Counted from the first letter of the stretch, positions 1 through 8,540 are shown. The stretch is 44,334 bases of DNA from Lachnospiraceae bacterium (GCA_017513625.1 JAFXEW010000094.1:1-44334); one strand, 5' to 3'. A program made the numbers and translations. Notes: generated by a model from the sequence alone, not told the origin.

Positions 1-471
1 GAAAACGAATCGCCAAATGTGGTGTTTCTCGGAAGGCAGCCTTTCCAAGGGGATTTGTGTCTTTTCAGGCAAGAACACCTGCCACGGCTTTGTCCGCAGG
101 GGATGTACATGGATCATTGTTTTGGAAGCAAATGCGAGAATTTCTTAATGTGCGGGGCTTTGGAATCGGGTTCCTGTTTTTATGGTCTTGAACAAAAAAA
201 GTGCCCTGTTCGCAGTAGACGGAAGATAGAGGTTTAACTCTAGATTCCGTTCGGTTGCGAACAGGGCGCTTATTTTTGTCCCAGCTCATAAAAACAGGGA
301 CTAATCATAAATTCCAAAGCCGCACATTTAGTAATTCCGCATTTGCTTACCACAATGATCCATGTACATCCCCTGCGGACAAAGCCGTGGCAGGTGTTCT
401 TGCCTGAAAAGACACAAATCCCCTTGGAAAGGCTGCCTTCTGAGAAACACCACATTTGGCGATTCGTTTTC
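1..471. repeat. Large imperfect inverted repeat, left end cut by window
   Basis: Position i pairs with position 472-i. Bases 1-119 are the reverse complement of 353-471 with a single mismatch (position 31). Nearer the centre the arms diverge with small indels, but pairing resumes at 201-269. The left arm probably extends beyond the window. Open frames inside the arms have no ribosome binding site and simply mirror each other, so I do not call genes. It may be two head-to-head copies of a dispersed repeat or one palindromic element; its function is unknown. From 472 to 566 I see only a weak 7-bp hairpin (cgtaatg/cattacg) and no gene. Confidence 0.85.
201..269. other. Hairpin at the centre of the palindrome
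   Basis: gtgccctgttcgc (201-213) pairs with gcgaacagggcgc (257-269), and short inner pairings (cggaa/ttccg, agag/ctct) continue towards the centre. A run of A precedes it and ttatttttgt follows it, so on either strand it could act as a transcription terminator. That function is inferred from the shape only. Confidence 0.55.
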
Positions 472-566
472 CGGGGCCCAAGACTGTGCTGCAAGGTACG
501 GGACAAGACAAAGGCGCTAACGTAATGACATTGCAGGTCGCATTACGGGACTTTTATTTCGGGGCT

Positions 567-1439
567 TTATTCCGTAGTAAGGTACTTCCTGTAATCACTG
601 GGAGAGCAGCCTCTGATTTGGCGGAACGCCCGGTTAAAGGAAGAAATACTTTTAAAGCCTGACTGAAACGCGATTTCTGTAATATTCAGGTCGGATTCGG
701 CCAAAAGAGTCTGCGCTTTTTTGACACGTTGAATTGTCAGGTACTCCGTGAAATTATATCCTGTAGCCAGTTTAAATACTCTTGAAAAATAGTAGATACT
801 AAATCCGAACAGGTTGGCAATGGAGTCCAGGCTTAAGGGCCTGTCACAATTTTCATTAATGTGGATACAAGCCTGATTCATTTTATCAATGGTCTGATAT
901 GAACAATTGGACATGCCGCCGGAAACGGACTGACGGTTCAGCTGTTTTACATATAAGCCCAGTTGAATAAACATCTGATACAGACAGATGCGCATCTCTA
1001 CATTTTTAAATATAAGAGTAGAGGAAGAAAATTCTCGGAGCTTTATTAAATGCTCCATCATATTTTTGGAAAGCTCGGGCAATTCAAAATGATTAATATG
1101 ATGGATGGAACGGAAGCTGTTCAGATAAGGAACAAATTCCTGCAATTCATTGATGGTAGCACCGGGAAACTGAATGGCTATCAGTTGCCTGTCCTTGTTG
1201 CTGACAATCTCATGTAATTCTCCCGTCCAGGTAAAAAGAATATCACCGGGAGTAAGGGAAAAGGGTGTGTGGTTGATTCTGACCACGGGTGGTTCCGTAA
1301 TAACGGCATCATTCGGCAGAGCAATGATTTCCACGTACTGATGCCAGTGAAGGGGAAAGTCTTCCGGATAATTGGGAGCTGCAATATAGTTTATTCCCGT
1401 GTATAACTGCAGTTTCTCGAAATGCTCATTTTTTGTCAT
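567..1439 (-). CDS. AraC family transcriptional regulator
   Basis: A 290-residue protein with an N-terminal cupin-like sensing half (about residues 15-150) and a C-terminal pair of helix-turn-helix motifs (about 190-288). The second motif contains the family signature around FQSGFKSISSFNRAFR and ends in SPSDYRK. The start has a good ribosome binding site (gagaggtg) just upstream. It is divergent from the GH10 xylanase gene, with a 224-bp shared intergenic region. The layout suggests it senses a sugar and activates the xylanase and transporter genes. That role is inferred; the regulator family is clear from sequence. Confidence 0.9.
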   Translation of the reverse strand: MTKNEHFEKLQLYTGINYIAAPNYPEDFPLHWHQYVEIIALPNDAVITEPPVVRINHTPFSLTPGDILFTWTGELHEIVSNKDRQLIAIQFPGATINELQEFVPYLNSFRSIHHINHFELPELSKNMMEHLIKLREFSSSTLIFKNVEMRICLYQMFIQLGLYVKQLNRQSVSGGMSNCSYQTIDKMNQACIHINENCDRPLSLDSIANLFGFSIYYFSRVFKLATGYNFTEYLTIQRVKKAQTLLAESDLNITEIAFQSGFKSISSFNRAFRQIRGCSPSDYRKYLTTE

Positions 1440-1607
1440 AAAAATTCACCTCTCAACAGTTACAGACAATATAGTTACTTCCTTACAATGTAGCGTACAC
1501 TATATATAGGTTGATGTCAAGAAAAGAGAATGGGTGTTTAGTTGAAAAATGACAAAATATGACCAGTATAAGGCAATGAATTATGAGAACAGCAAGACAA
1601 ATAAGAT

Positions 1608-1613
1608 TATAAT
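1608..1613 (+). promoter_or_regulatory. Candidate -10 element of the xylanase promoter
   Basis: TATAAT lies about 50 bases before the xylanase start. The sequence 17 bases upstream (gagaac) does not resemble TTGACA, which fits a promoter needing an activator such as the adjacent AraC protein. The rest of 1440-1663 is AT-rich, with a short palindrome ctatatatag near 1500 that could be an operator. Confidence 0.4.
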
Positions 1614-1663
1614 TCAGACTGTAAAGGTAGTTAAACTGATTAGAAGAGAGAGAGGTATACATA

Positions 1664-2905
1664 ATGGGTAATTACGAGAAATTGGCACATCGCAGGGCAA
1701 AAAAGAGTATCCGGGTTACAGATGGAGCAGGTAATCCCCTGGCTAATACCACATTTAGATTAAAGCAGACCAGACATGCGTTCCTGTTTGGTTGCGGAGC
1801 ATTTGATATCAATGACTACTTTGCCACCCAGGATCCCGAGAGAAAGAAAGTGCTGGAAGAAAGACTTGCTTTGTGGACGGATTTGTTTAATTACGGTACA
1901 CTTCCTTTTTACTGGGGCGGTTATGAGCCGGTAGAAGGTCAGCCTAAGTGGGAAAGCAGAATGGCAGCCGCAAAGTATATGAAGGAGCGTAACATTGAAG
2001 TAAAAGGTCATCCTTTGTGCTGGCACACTGCTTGTGCAAACTGGCTGATGGAGTATGATAATACTACTATTTTGGATAAACAGTTAAAGAGAATAGAAAG
2101 AGATGTCACCCAATTCAAGGGCACCATTGATATTTGGGATGTTATCAATGAAGTAGTAATTATGCCCGATTATGACAGATATGATAATGCCATTACCAGA
2201 ATATGTCTGGAGCACGGCAGAGTAAATCTGATCAAGAAGGTATTTGATGAGGCAAAATCAGCGAATCCGGATTCAGTACTGCTTTTAAATGATTTTAATA
2301 CCTCCGTGGCATATGAAATCCTGATTGACGGTGCATTACAGGCCGGAGCACCCATTGATGTAATCGGTATCCAGTCCCATCAGCATCAGGGCTTCTGGGG
2401 AAAAGAGAAGCTTAATAAGGTGTTAGAGCGTTACGAGAGATTTAAAAAGCCCATCCATTTTACAGAGAATACTTTTGTGTCAGGAGATTTACTTCCTGCA
2501 CATATTGTGGATTTAAATGATTTTCAGCCGGAAGTATGGCCTTCTACCCCTGAGGGAGAAGAACGTCAGACGCGGGAGTGGGAAGAAATGTACCGAATCC
2601 TGTTTGAGCATCCCTATGTGGAAGCTGTAACCGGATGGGATTTTGCGGACGGTATGTGGTTAAATGCACCCAGTGGAGTGATAACTAAGGATAATCAGGT
2701 AAAACCCGTATATAGGAGGTTAAAAGAATTATTTAAGGGTGAATGGTGGACGGATGTTGAAGTGCATACGGATGAAAACGGATGCATGGAAGTAGAAGGA
2801 TTTAAGGGAGATTATGTACTTGAATGTGAAGGGATGAGTGCGTCCCTTGACCTTCGGGTATCCGTTGCAGACCTGCAGACGGTGGTTATGAACCTTACTG
2901 TGTAA
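1664..2905 (+). CDS. GH10 endo-1,4-beta-xylanase, probably intracellular
   Basis: A 413-residue glycoside hydrolase of family 10, which cleaves beta-1,4-xylan or xylo-oligosaccharides by a retaining mechanism. GH10 landmarks are present: GHPLCWHT (about 115-122), the acid/base Glu163 in DVINEVV, IGIQSHQH (about 234-241) and the nucleophile Glu268 in IHFTEN. A GWDFADG block lies near 340. A short N-terminal beta segment (RVTDAG-like, about 16-40) and a C-terminal tail after about 350 flank the barrel. There is no signal peptide, so the enzyme most likely acts on imported oligosaccharides. The MATE gene follows 25 bp later, probably in the same transcript, and AraC diverges upstream. Confidence 0.92.
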   Translation: MGNYEKLAHRRAKKSIRVTDGAGNPLANTTFRLKQTRHAFLFGCGAFDINDYFATQDPERKKVLEERLALWTDLFNYGTLPFYWGGYEPVEGQPKWESRMAAAKYMKERNIEVKGHPLCWHTACANWLMEYDNTTILDKQLKRIERDVTQFKGTIDIWDVINEVVIMPDYDRYDNAITRICLEHGRVNLIKKVFDEAKSANPDSVLLLNDFNTSVAYEILIDGALQAGAPIDVIGIQSHQHQGFWGKEKLNKVLERYERFKKPIHFTENTFVSGDLLPAHIVDLNDFQPEVWPSTPEGEERQTREWEEMYRILFEHPYVEAVTGWDFADGMWLNAPSGVITKDNQVKPVYRRLKELFKGEWWTDVEVHTDENGCMEVEGFKGDYVLECEGMSASLDLRVSVADLQTVVMNLTV

Positions 2906-2929
2906 GGATGAAACGAGGAAGTATGAAAG

Positions 2930-4291
2930 ATGAATAACAAAAATGTAACAGATATGACTGTGGGAAGTCCCGTGGGACATATTATTAAGTTTGCATTGCC
3001 TTTATTGCTGGGGAATCTGTTCCAGCAATTGTACAACATGGTGGATTCCATTGTAGTAGGTAACTTTGAGGGGGCAGATGCGTTGGCATCCGTGGGAACC
3101 TGTGGCTCCATGAACTTTTTGTTCTTTTCCTTAAGTTCGGGTCTGGCAATCGGTATCGGAATTATCGTGGCTCAGTTTTTTGGAGCCGGTGATGAAAAGA
3201 ACGTGCGTAATACCATAGCAAACTCCATTTATGTACTGGCAGGAGCAGCTATTACGGTAAGTTTTATCGGTATATTATTTACGCCGGCCATATTGAGGCT
3301 GCTTGGAACACCGGACCATCTCATAGGCAATTCCATTATTTACATGCGAACTACCTGTGCAGGCATTATTTTTATTGCTAGCTATAACGGAGTGGCGGCA
3401 TTGCTTAGGGCATTGGGAGATTCCAGGACGCCTTTGTACTTTTTGATTCTGTCCAGCATTATTAATGTGGTGCTGGATCTGGCCTTTGTATTGGTGTTGG
3501 GTCTGGGAGTATTCGGTGTGGCACTGGCAACCATTATTGCACAGGCAGTATCGGCCATATGTTGTATTATATACGCATATCGCAAGATAGAATATTTCAG
3601 ACTGACCAGGGAGCAGTTAAGACCCAATCCCCAGATTATTGTGAATTCTTTTAAACTGGGCGTACCCATTGCTTTACAGAATTCCATGATTGCCGTGTCC
3701 TGTATGGTATTACAGGGAGTGGTAAACTCCTTTGGCGGAACTGTTATGGCAGCTTATACGATTATAGGCAGAATTGAACAGATTGTACAGCAACCCTATG
3801 GTTCCTTGGGAATGGCACTGACTACTTACAGTGGACAGAATATGGGCGCAGGCAAGGTGGACCGTGTAAAGAAAGGTTTCCGGCAGGCTACTCTGATTGC
3901 GTTGGTTTTCAGCCTGACGCTGGTTCCCGTTGCATATATTTTCGGTGAACAGATCGTCGGGATTTTTGTAAAGGAGCCGGAGGTAATCGCTATCGCGGCA
4001 AAAGCTTTACGCATCAACAGTCTCTGTTATTTCGGACTGGGAATGATTTATGTACCCCGGGCAGTGCTTAACGGTTGCGGTGATACAGGGTTTGCTATGT
4101 TAAACGGTATCACGGAAGTGGCCTGCAGAGTGATTTATTCAGAAGTGCTGACCAAGATTCCTTTTTTAGGATATTGGGGTATCTGGATTACCACAGGTGC
4201 TACCTGGGTGACTACCGCAGCAGTATGTGTGGGCAGGTATTTTAAGGGCAAATGGATGCACAAATCCGTGGTAGAGCGTAAACAGAGTTAA
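2930..4291 (+). CDS. MATE family multidrug/sodium-type transporter
   Basis: A 453-residue membrane protein with about 12 hydrophobic helices in two similar halves, typical length for MATE exporters. The N-terminus carries the family pattern PLLLGNLFQQLYNMVDSIVVG, and the second half repeats an equivalent block (QNSMIAVSCMVLQGVVNSFG). MATE proteins usually export cationic drugs or metabolites using sodium or proton gradients. It starts 25 bp after the xylanase stop, so it is probably cotranscribed. Whether the substrate is sugar-related or a drug cannot be read from sequence. Confidence 0.92.
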   Translation: MNNKNVTDMTVGSPVGHIIKFALPLLLGNLFQQLYNMVDSIVVGNFEGADALASVGTCGSMNFLFFSLSSGLAIGIGIIVAQFFGAGDEKNVRNTIANSIYVLAGAAITVSFIGILFTPAILRLLGTPDHLIGNSIIYMRTTCAGIIFIASYNGVAALLRALGDSRTPLYFLILSSIINVVLDLAFVLVLGLGVFGVALATIIAQAVSAICCIIYAYRKIEYFRLTREQLRPNPQIIVNSFKLGVPIALQNSMIAVSCMVLQGVVNSFGGTVMAAYTIIGRIEQIVQQPYGSLGMALTTYSGQNMGAGKVDRVKKGFRQATLIALVFSLTLVPVAYIFGEQIVGIFVKEPEVIAIAAKALRINSLCYFGLGMIYVPRAVLNGCGDTGFAMLNGITEVACRVIYSEVLTKIPFLGYWGIWITTGATWVTTAAVCVGRYFKGKWMHKSVVERKQS

Positions 4292-4359
4292 AATAATGCT
4301 TTACTTTTGATAAGATTAGAGTTATATTATTGTTTAATAAAAGTTCATGCAATAAAACG

Positions 4360-4600
4360 TTGAAGAGAAGAGTAGTGCAGGAGATATTCCCAGAGAGAAC
4401 CGCCGTGGTGACACGAGCTGAAAGTGGTTTGTTTAGAACTTGTATGAAGACCGGCTCTGAGTGGCTTTAATACAGCCCGGCAGCTCCCGTTACGAGCAAA
4501 TGAAGTGGCAGCGTATGACTTAAGTCATGGTTGCAACAAGGGTGGAACCGCGTTTATTACGTCCCTTGCAATAGTTATTATTGCAAGGGACTTTTTTTAC
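4360..4600 (+). promoter_or_regulatory. T-box riboswitch, threonine-specific
   Basis: This is the untranslated leader of thrS. The conserved T-box sequence aagggtggaaccgcg is at 4538-4552. Stem I starts near 4362 with the agag-agta element, and the 3' side reads gaagACCggctct, giving an ACC (Thr) specifier at 4450-4452 followed by a purine. An intrinsic terminator follows. Uncharged tRNA-Thr would bind and favour the antiterminator, raising thrS expression when threonine is short. Confidence 0.93.
4561..4598 (+). terminator. T-box-controlled intrinsic terminator
   Basis: gtcccttgcaat (from 4561) pairs with attgcaagggac (to 4591), followed by seven T. This is the conditional terminator of the thrS leader. 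Confidence 0.93.
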
Positions 4601-4632
4601 TTTATAAGAATTGGTTTAAGGAGGAGAAGAGT

Positions 4633-6594
4633 ATGAAGATTACGTTAAAAGACGGTTCTGTAAAGGAATATGCAGAGAAAAAAAGTGTATATGAGATTGC
4701 TTTGGACATCAGTGAAGGTCTGGCACGTGTAGCCTGCTGCGGCAGTGTAAACGGCAAAGTGGTTGACTTAAGAGAAGAGATTGATTATGACTGTGAATTA
4801 AGTATTTTGACAGCAAATGATAAGGAAGGTCTGGCAACACTGCGCCATACCACTTCCCATGTTATGGCAGAAGCTGTTCAGAGACTGTTCCCCGATGCAA
4901 AGGTAACCATCGGTCCAAGCATTGAGAACGGTTTCTATTATGACTTTGACCATGCACCTTTTTCCAGAGAAGATTTGGATGCCATTGAAGCTGAGATGAA
5001 AAAAATCATTAAGGCCGGAGCCAAGCTTGAGAAATTTACCATGCCCAGAGAAGAAGCCATTAAATTCATGGAAGAGAAGGGTGAGCCTTATAAGGTGGAA
5101 TTGATCCGTGATCTTCCCGAGGATGCTGTGATTTCCTTTTACAGTCAGGGCGACTTCGTGGATTTGTGTGCAGGCCCTCATCTGATGAGTACCAAGGGAA
5201 TTAAAGCATTTAAGCTTATTTCATCTTCCGGTGCTTACTGGAGAGGTAAGTCTGAAAATGCGATGTTGCAGCGTATTTACGGTACTGCATTTAATAAAAA
5301 AGAAGAGCTTGAAGAGTATTTGGCATATCTTGAAAATATCAAAACCCGTGACCATAACCGTTTGGGGCGTGAGATGGAACTGTTTACCACAGTGGATGTG
5401 ATTGGTCAGGGTCTGCCTCTTCTGATGCCTAAGGGTGCCAAGATGATTCAGACCATGCAAAGATGGATTGAAGATGAAGAGGAAAAGCGCGGATATGTAC
5501 GTACGAAGACTCCTTTGATGGCAAAGAGTGATTTGTACAGGATTTCCGGTCACTGGGATCATTACAAAGAGGGTATGTTTGTGCTTGGTGACGAAGAAAA
5601 GGATAAAGAAGTGTTTGCACTTCGGCCCATGACCTGTCCTTTCCAGTACTATGTATATAAGGCAAGTCAGAAGTCTTATCGTGATTTGCCTATCCGCTAC
5701 GGCGAGACCTCTACATTATTCCGTAATGAGGACTCCGGTGAAATGCACGGTCTTACCAGAGTGCGGCAGTTTACCATTTCCGAAGGACATCTGGTGGTGC
5801 GTCCCGATCAGATGGTTGAGGAGTTCAAGGGCTGTCTGGCATTGGCTAAGTATTGCCTGGATACACTGGGTGTGGGTGATGATGTAACCTATCGTCTTTC
5901 CAAATGGGATCCAAACAATAAAGAAAAGTATGTGGGAAGCGAAGAAGTATGGGAAGAGACCCAGCAGAACATCCGTAATGTGTTAAATGAACTGGAAATA
6001 CCGTTCTATGAAGGCGAAGGCGAGGCTGCTTTCTATGGACCCAAGGTAGATATTCAGGCTAAAAATGTATATGGTAAGGAAGACACCATGATTACCATCC
6101 AGTGGGATGCAGTTTTGGCAGAACAGTTTGATATGTACTATATTGACCAGAACGGTGATAAGGTACGTCCTTACATTATTCACAGAACATCCATGGGATG
6201 TTATGAGAGAACCCTGGCATGGCTCATTGAGAAGTACGAAGGTAAGTTTCCTACATGGCTTTGTCCTGAGCAAGTACGTGTACTACCTATTTCCGAGAAA
6301 TATTCCGATTATGCAAAGCAGGTGGAAGCACAGTTAAAGGATAACGGTATTCTGGCAACCATGGATAACCGTTCCGAAAAAATCGGCTTTAAAATCCGTG
6401 AAGCCAGACTGCATAAAGTTCCTTACATGCTGGTTGTGGGACAGAAGGAAGAAGAGGACGGTCTGGTATCCGTAAGAAGCAGATTTGCGGGAGATGAAGG
6501 ACAGAAGACGCTGGATGAGTTCATAGACCAGATTTCCAAAGAAATAAGGACAAAAGAAATTCGTAAAGAAGTTGAAAATTTGTCTGAAAAATAG
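4633..6594 (+). CDS. thrS: Threonyl-tRNA synthetase
   Basis: A 653-residue cytoplasmic class II aminoacyl-tRNA synthetase that charges tRNA-Thr and edits mischarged serine. Domain order is TGS (1-60), the editing domain with HTTSHVMAEAV and the later DLCAGPH, the catalytic core with RPMTCPFQYY and a final GCYERTLAWLIE, then the anticodon-binding domain (from about 540). I chose the ATG at 4633 because aggaggagaag precedes it and MKITLKDGS is the usual TGS beginning. An upstream in-frame ATG at 4531 lies inside the T-box and is not used. Expression is controlled by the T-box. Confidence 0.97.
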   Translation: MKITLKDGSVKEYAEKKSVYEIALDISEGLARVACCGSVNGKVVDLREEIDYDCELSILTANDKEGLATLRHTTSHVMAEAVQRLFPDAKVTIGPSIENGFYYDFDHAPFSREDLDAIEAEMKKIIKAGAKLEKFTMPREEAIKFMEEKGEPYKVELIRDLPEDAVISFYSQGDFVDLCAGPHLMSTKGIKAFKLISSSGAYWRGKSENAMLQRIYGTAFNKKEELEEYLAYLENIKTRDHNRLGREMELFTTVDVIGQGLPLLMPKGAKMIQTMQRWIEDEEEKRGYVRTKTPLMAKSDLYRISGHWDHYKEGMFVLGDEEKDKEVFALRPMTCPFQYYVYKASQKSYRDLPIRYGETSTLFRNEDSGEMHGLTRVRQFTISEGHLVVRPDQMVEEFKGCLALAKYCLDTLGVGDDVTYRLSKWDPNNKEKYVGSEEVWEETQQNIRNVLNELEIPFYEGEGEAAFYGPKVDIQAKNVYGKEDTMITIQWDAVLAEQFDMYYIDQNGDKVRPYIIHRTSMGCYERTLAWLIEKYEGKFPTWLCPEQVRVLPISEKYSDYAKQVEAQLKDNGILATMDNRSEKIGFKIREARLHKVPYMLVVGQKEEEDGLVSVRSRFAGDEGQKTLDEFIDQISKEIRTKEIRKEVENLSEK

Positions 6595-6600
6595 TATAAT
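6572..6600 (+). promoter_or_regulatory. Promoter at the 3' end of thrS
   Basis: TTGAAA (6572-6577), 17-base spacer, TATAAT (6595-6600). The thrS stop TAG is the three bases directly before the -10. A second extended -10, TGnTATAAT, is at 6629-6637 without a good -35. Both read towards the DUF1540 gene. Confidence 0.6.
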
Positions 6601-6699
6601 ATTTCCAAAATAGTGTATTAATTCCAAGTGTTATAATTTTGCGAACCACTGGGCACACTGAAAATGCATGAAATCATTTAATGCAGAAGGAGGTTTGCT

Positions 6700-7014
6700 A
6701 TGGCAGAGTTAAAATGTGGAGCAAAGAATTGCACTTATAATGAAAACAGTTTGTGCTGTAAGGGAGATATTATGGTAGGCGGTAAGCACGCCTGCAAAAT
6801 GGATGAAACCTGTTGTGAAAGTTTCGTTCAGAGAAAAAGTGATAAAGTAACCAGTTCCATTTCTCATCCCAGTAAAATGATCAGCATTGATTGTGAAGCC
6901 GAGAAATGTATGTACAACAAAAATTATAAGTGTGTAGCCGAACACGTGGATATCAGAGGTTGTAACGCATGTGACTGCAGAGAAACCGCATGTGCAACAT
7001 TTACTGAGAAGTAG
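6700..7014 (+). CDS. Protein with two DUF1540 cysteine-rich repeats
   Basis: A 104-residue protein made of two similar cysteine-rich units. The first runs from about 5-45 (CGAKNCTYN ... CKMDETCCESF) and the second from about 63-103 (CEAEKCMYN ... CDCRETACATF). The spacing matches DUF1540, a small family common in Clostridia and thought to bind metal or form disulfides; its role is not established. It has a strong ribosome binding site (gaaggagg). It has its own promoter at the end of thrS and is followed by a perfect 14-bp hairpin. Confidence 0.85.
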   Translation: MAELKCGAKNCTYNENSLCCKGDIMVGGKHACKMDETCCESFVQRKSDKVTSSISHPSKMISIDCEAEKCMYNKNYKCVAEHVDIRGCNACDCRETACATFTEK

Positions 7015-7025
7015 TCAGATATGTG

Positions 7026-7059
7026 CAGGTCCATACATGGTACAACATGTATGGACCTG
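7026..7059. other. Perfect 14-bp hairpin after the DUF1540 gene
   Basis: caggtccatacatg (7026-7039) pairs perfectly with catgtatggacctg (7046-7059) over a 6-base loop. Only tattgta follows, so there is no proper U-tract. It may be a weak terminator or an mRNA 3'-end stabiliser between DUF1540 and the HD-GYP gene. Confidence 0.6.
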
Positions 7060-7127
7060 TATTGTAGAAAGCAGAATCCGGGGCCTGTTGATGCAATGGA
7101 GTGCTGGCAGATGGGAAGGAGCTGAAC

Positions 7128-8333
7128 GTGTTGAAGAAGTACAGAGGAATTATTTTTTTTCATGTAGTTTTTTTGGGAATTTCCCTTGTAATGCTGTTTA
7201 GTTGTCTGGGATATGTTAATTACGTAAAGACACATGGTTATACATATAAGATGGGGGATTTTTCCACCAAATATGACATAACGCTGTCCCGTGCCAAAGA
7301 ATGGAGTGAGGTTTCCCACGGTTTTGTACACGGTATGCAGTATGACGGTGTAATTTATAACAACACGGATGAGGTATTGTCTGACTGGAAGGTAGAGATT
7401 AAGTTTATTAAGAATTGTAAGGTGGACAGTTACTGGAACGGAACAGTTACTTACGAAGATGATGTGATGACACTGGAGTGTCTGGATTATAATAAAAATG
7501 TGGATCCCCACAACTATCAACCATTTGGTTTTGTATTGCATGCAAATAAGCTGGATAATGTGGAGGAATGCTCCGTTACCTTCTATAAGCCGGTGTATAT
7601 TACAGACTTCTGGCAGTTCTGGTGTTCGGTTATTGGATTATTCATTCTGGTAATTGTAGACATTACCCTGTTGGTTGTTTACATCAGAAACAGGGAAATG
7701 AGAGCCAGACAGAAGATTGCCCAGGATATCATTACCCAGAGCTTCACTACTTTTGCAAATATCATTGATGCAAAGGACCCGTACACCAGAGGTCATTCCG
7801 TAAGAGTGGCTATCTATTCCCAGGAAATTGCCCGTAAGATGGGACTTACCGAGCAGGAACAGGAGCATATTTTCATGGTAGGAAGTGTGCACGATATCGG
7901 AAAAGTGGGTATATCCAATTCTATACTGCAAAAGAAAGGAAAGCTTACCGGGGATGAGCGTGAGGAGATGAAGCACCATGTAGATATCGGTGCAGATATG
8001 TTGCGTGATTTTACAGCCGTAAAAGATATCCAAAGCGGAGCCATGTACCATCATGAGTGGTATGACGGCAGCGGATATACCAGAGGAATAAAGGGAGAGG
8101 ATATTCCTTTGTTTGCCCGGATTATCGGAGTGGCAGATTCCTTTGACGCCATGAGCAGCGACAGATGTTACAGACCCCGTCTGGATATGGATGTGATTAT
8201 AAATGAGTTACATCGTTGCAGCGGTACGCAGTTTGATCCGGAAGTGGTGAAAGCGGTGTTGGAATTGATTGAGGAAGGCAAGATTCCGGTTCAGTTACCC
8301 AATGATCCGGTATTTACCGCGGATTATACATAA
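7128..8333 (+). CDS. Membrane HD-GYP phosphodiesterase with CBM2-like outside domain
   Basis: A 401-residue sensor protein. TM1 is about 7-28, an outside domain spans about 30-158, TM2 is about 160-186, and a cytoplasmic HD-GYP domain covers about 195-385. HD-GYP proteins hydrolyse cyclic di-GMP. Ligand residues are visible: H223, H255-D256 (HDIGK), H283/H284, H308-H309-E310 and D337. The GYP motif reads DGSGYT. The outside domain has the order of a family 2 carbohydrate-binding module: NNT, LSDWKVEIKF, YWNG, YN (121-122), FGF (133-135), with Trp87 and Trp103. I chose GTG 7128 because aaggag lies six bases upstream; TTG 7131 or GTG 7101 remain possible. Confidence 0.82.
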   Translation: MLKKYRGIIFFHVVFLGISLVMLFSCLGYVNYVKTHGYTYKMGDFSTKYDITLSRAKEWSEVSHGFVHGMQYDGVIYNNTDEVLSDWKVEIKFIKNCKVDSYWNGTVTYEDDVMTLECLDYNKNVDPHNYQPFGFVLHANKLDNVEECSVTFYKPVYITDFWQFWCSVIGLFILVIVDITLLVVYIRNREMRARQKIAQDIITQSFTTFANIIDAKDPYTRGHSVRVAIYSQEIARKMGLTEQEQEHIFMVGSVHDIGKVGISNSILQKKGKLTGDEREEMKHHVDIGADMLRDFTAVKDIQSGAMYHHEWYDGSGYTRGIKGEDIPLFARIIGVADSFDAMSSDRCYRPRLDMDVIINELHRCSGTQFDPEVVKAVLELIEEGKIPVQLPNDPVFTADYT

Positions 8334-8348
8334 TCTTTAAAGAAAGTG

Positions 8349-8377
8349 TTGACACATAAAGAACTGTGTGATAGTAT
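8349..8377 (+). promoter_or_regulatory. Promoter of infC-rpmI-rplT
   Basis: TTGACA (8349-8354), 17-base spacer, TAGTAT (8372-8377). It lies just after the HD-GYP stop and immediately before the structured leader. Confidence 0.75.
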
Positions 8378-8383
8378 ATGTTT

Positions 8384-8540
8384 TGTGTGTAAGCACGTTA
8401 ATAATTGTAGCAAGCAGAGTATCCACTCTCACCTTACAACAATCAGGTTCGTAAGTGTTCAGATTTTCTACATCGGGATATTGTTCCGATGCGTGTTGAT
8501 TGTGATTTCAGTGGATAGTTATGCTATCCACTTTTTTTAT
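8384..8540 (+). promoter_or_regulatory. L20-type ribosomal protein leader of infC operon
   Basis: About 155 untranslated bases before infC. An early segment tatccact (8420-8427) is identical to the 3' arm of the terminator (8525-8532) and can pair with agtggata (8510-8517), giving an antiterminator. A hairpin catcgg/ccgatg lies at 8471-8491. In Firmicutes, ribosomal protein L20 binds such a leader to favour termination. The position, the alternating pairings and the operon match that system; L20 binding itself is inferred. Confidence 0.8.
8511..8538 (+). terminator. Leader terminator upstream of infC
   Basis: gtggatag (8511-8518) pairs with ctatccac (8524-8531) over a 5-base loop, followed by seven T. 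It competes with pairing of 8510-8517 to 8420-8427. Confidence 0.85.

Noticed and set aside
19-662. Three open frames inside and beside the terminal palindrome (19-237, 270-506 and 456-662)
   Set aside because: They lack ribosome binding sites, mirror each other through the inverted repeat, and show no known domain.
4531-4632. Upstream ATG giving thrS 34 extra residues
   Set aside because: It lies in the T-box and terminator; the ATG at 4633 has a ribosome binding site and starts a normal TGS domain.
6924-7541. 205-residue minus-strand frame across DUF1540 and HD-GYP genes
   Set aside because: It is antisense to two well-supported genes and has no recognisable domain.
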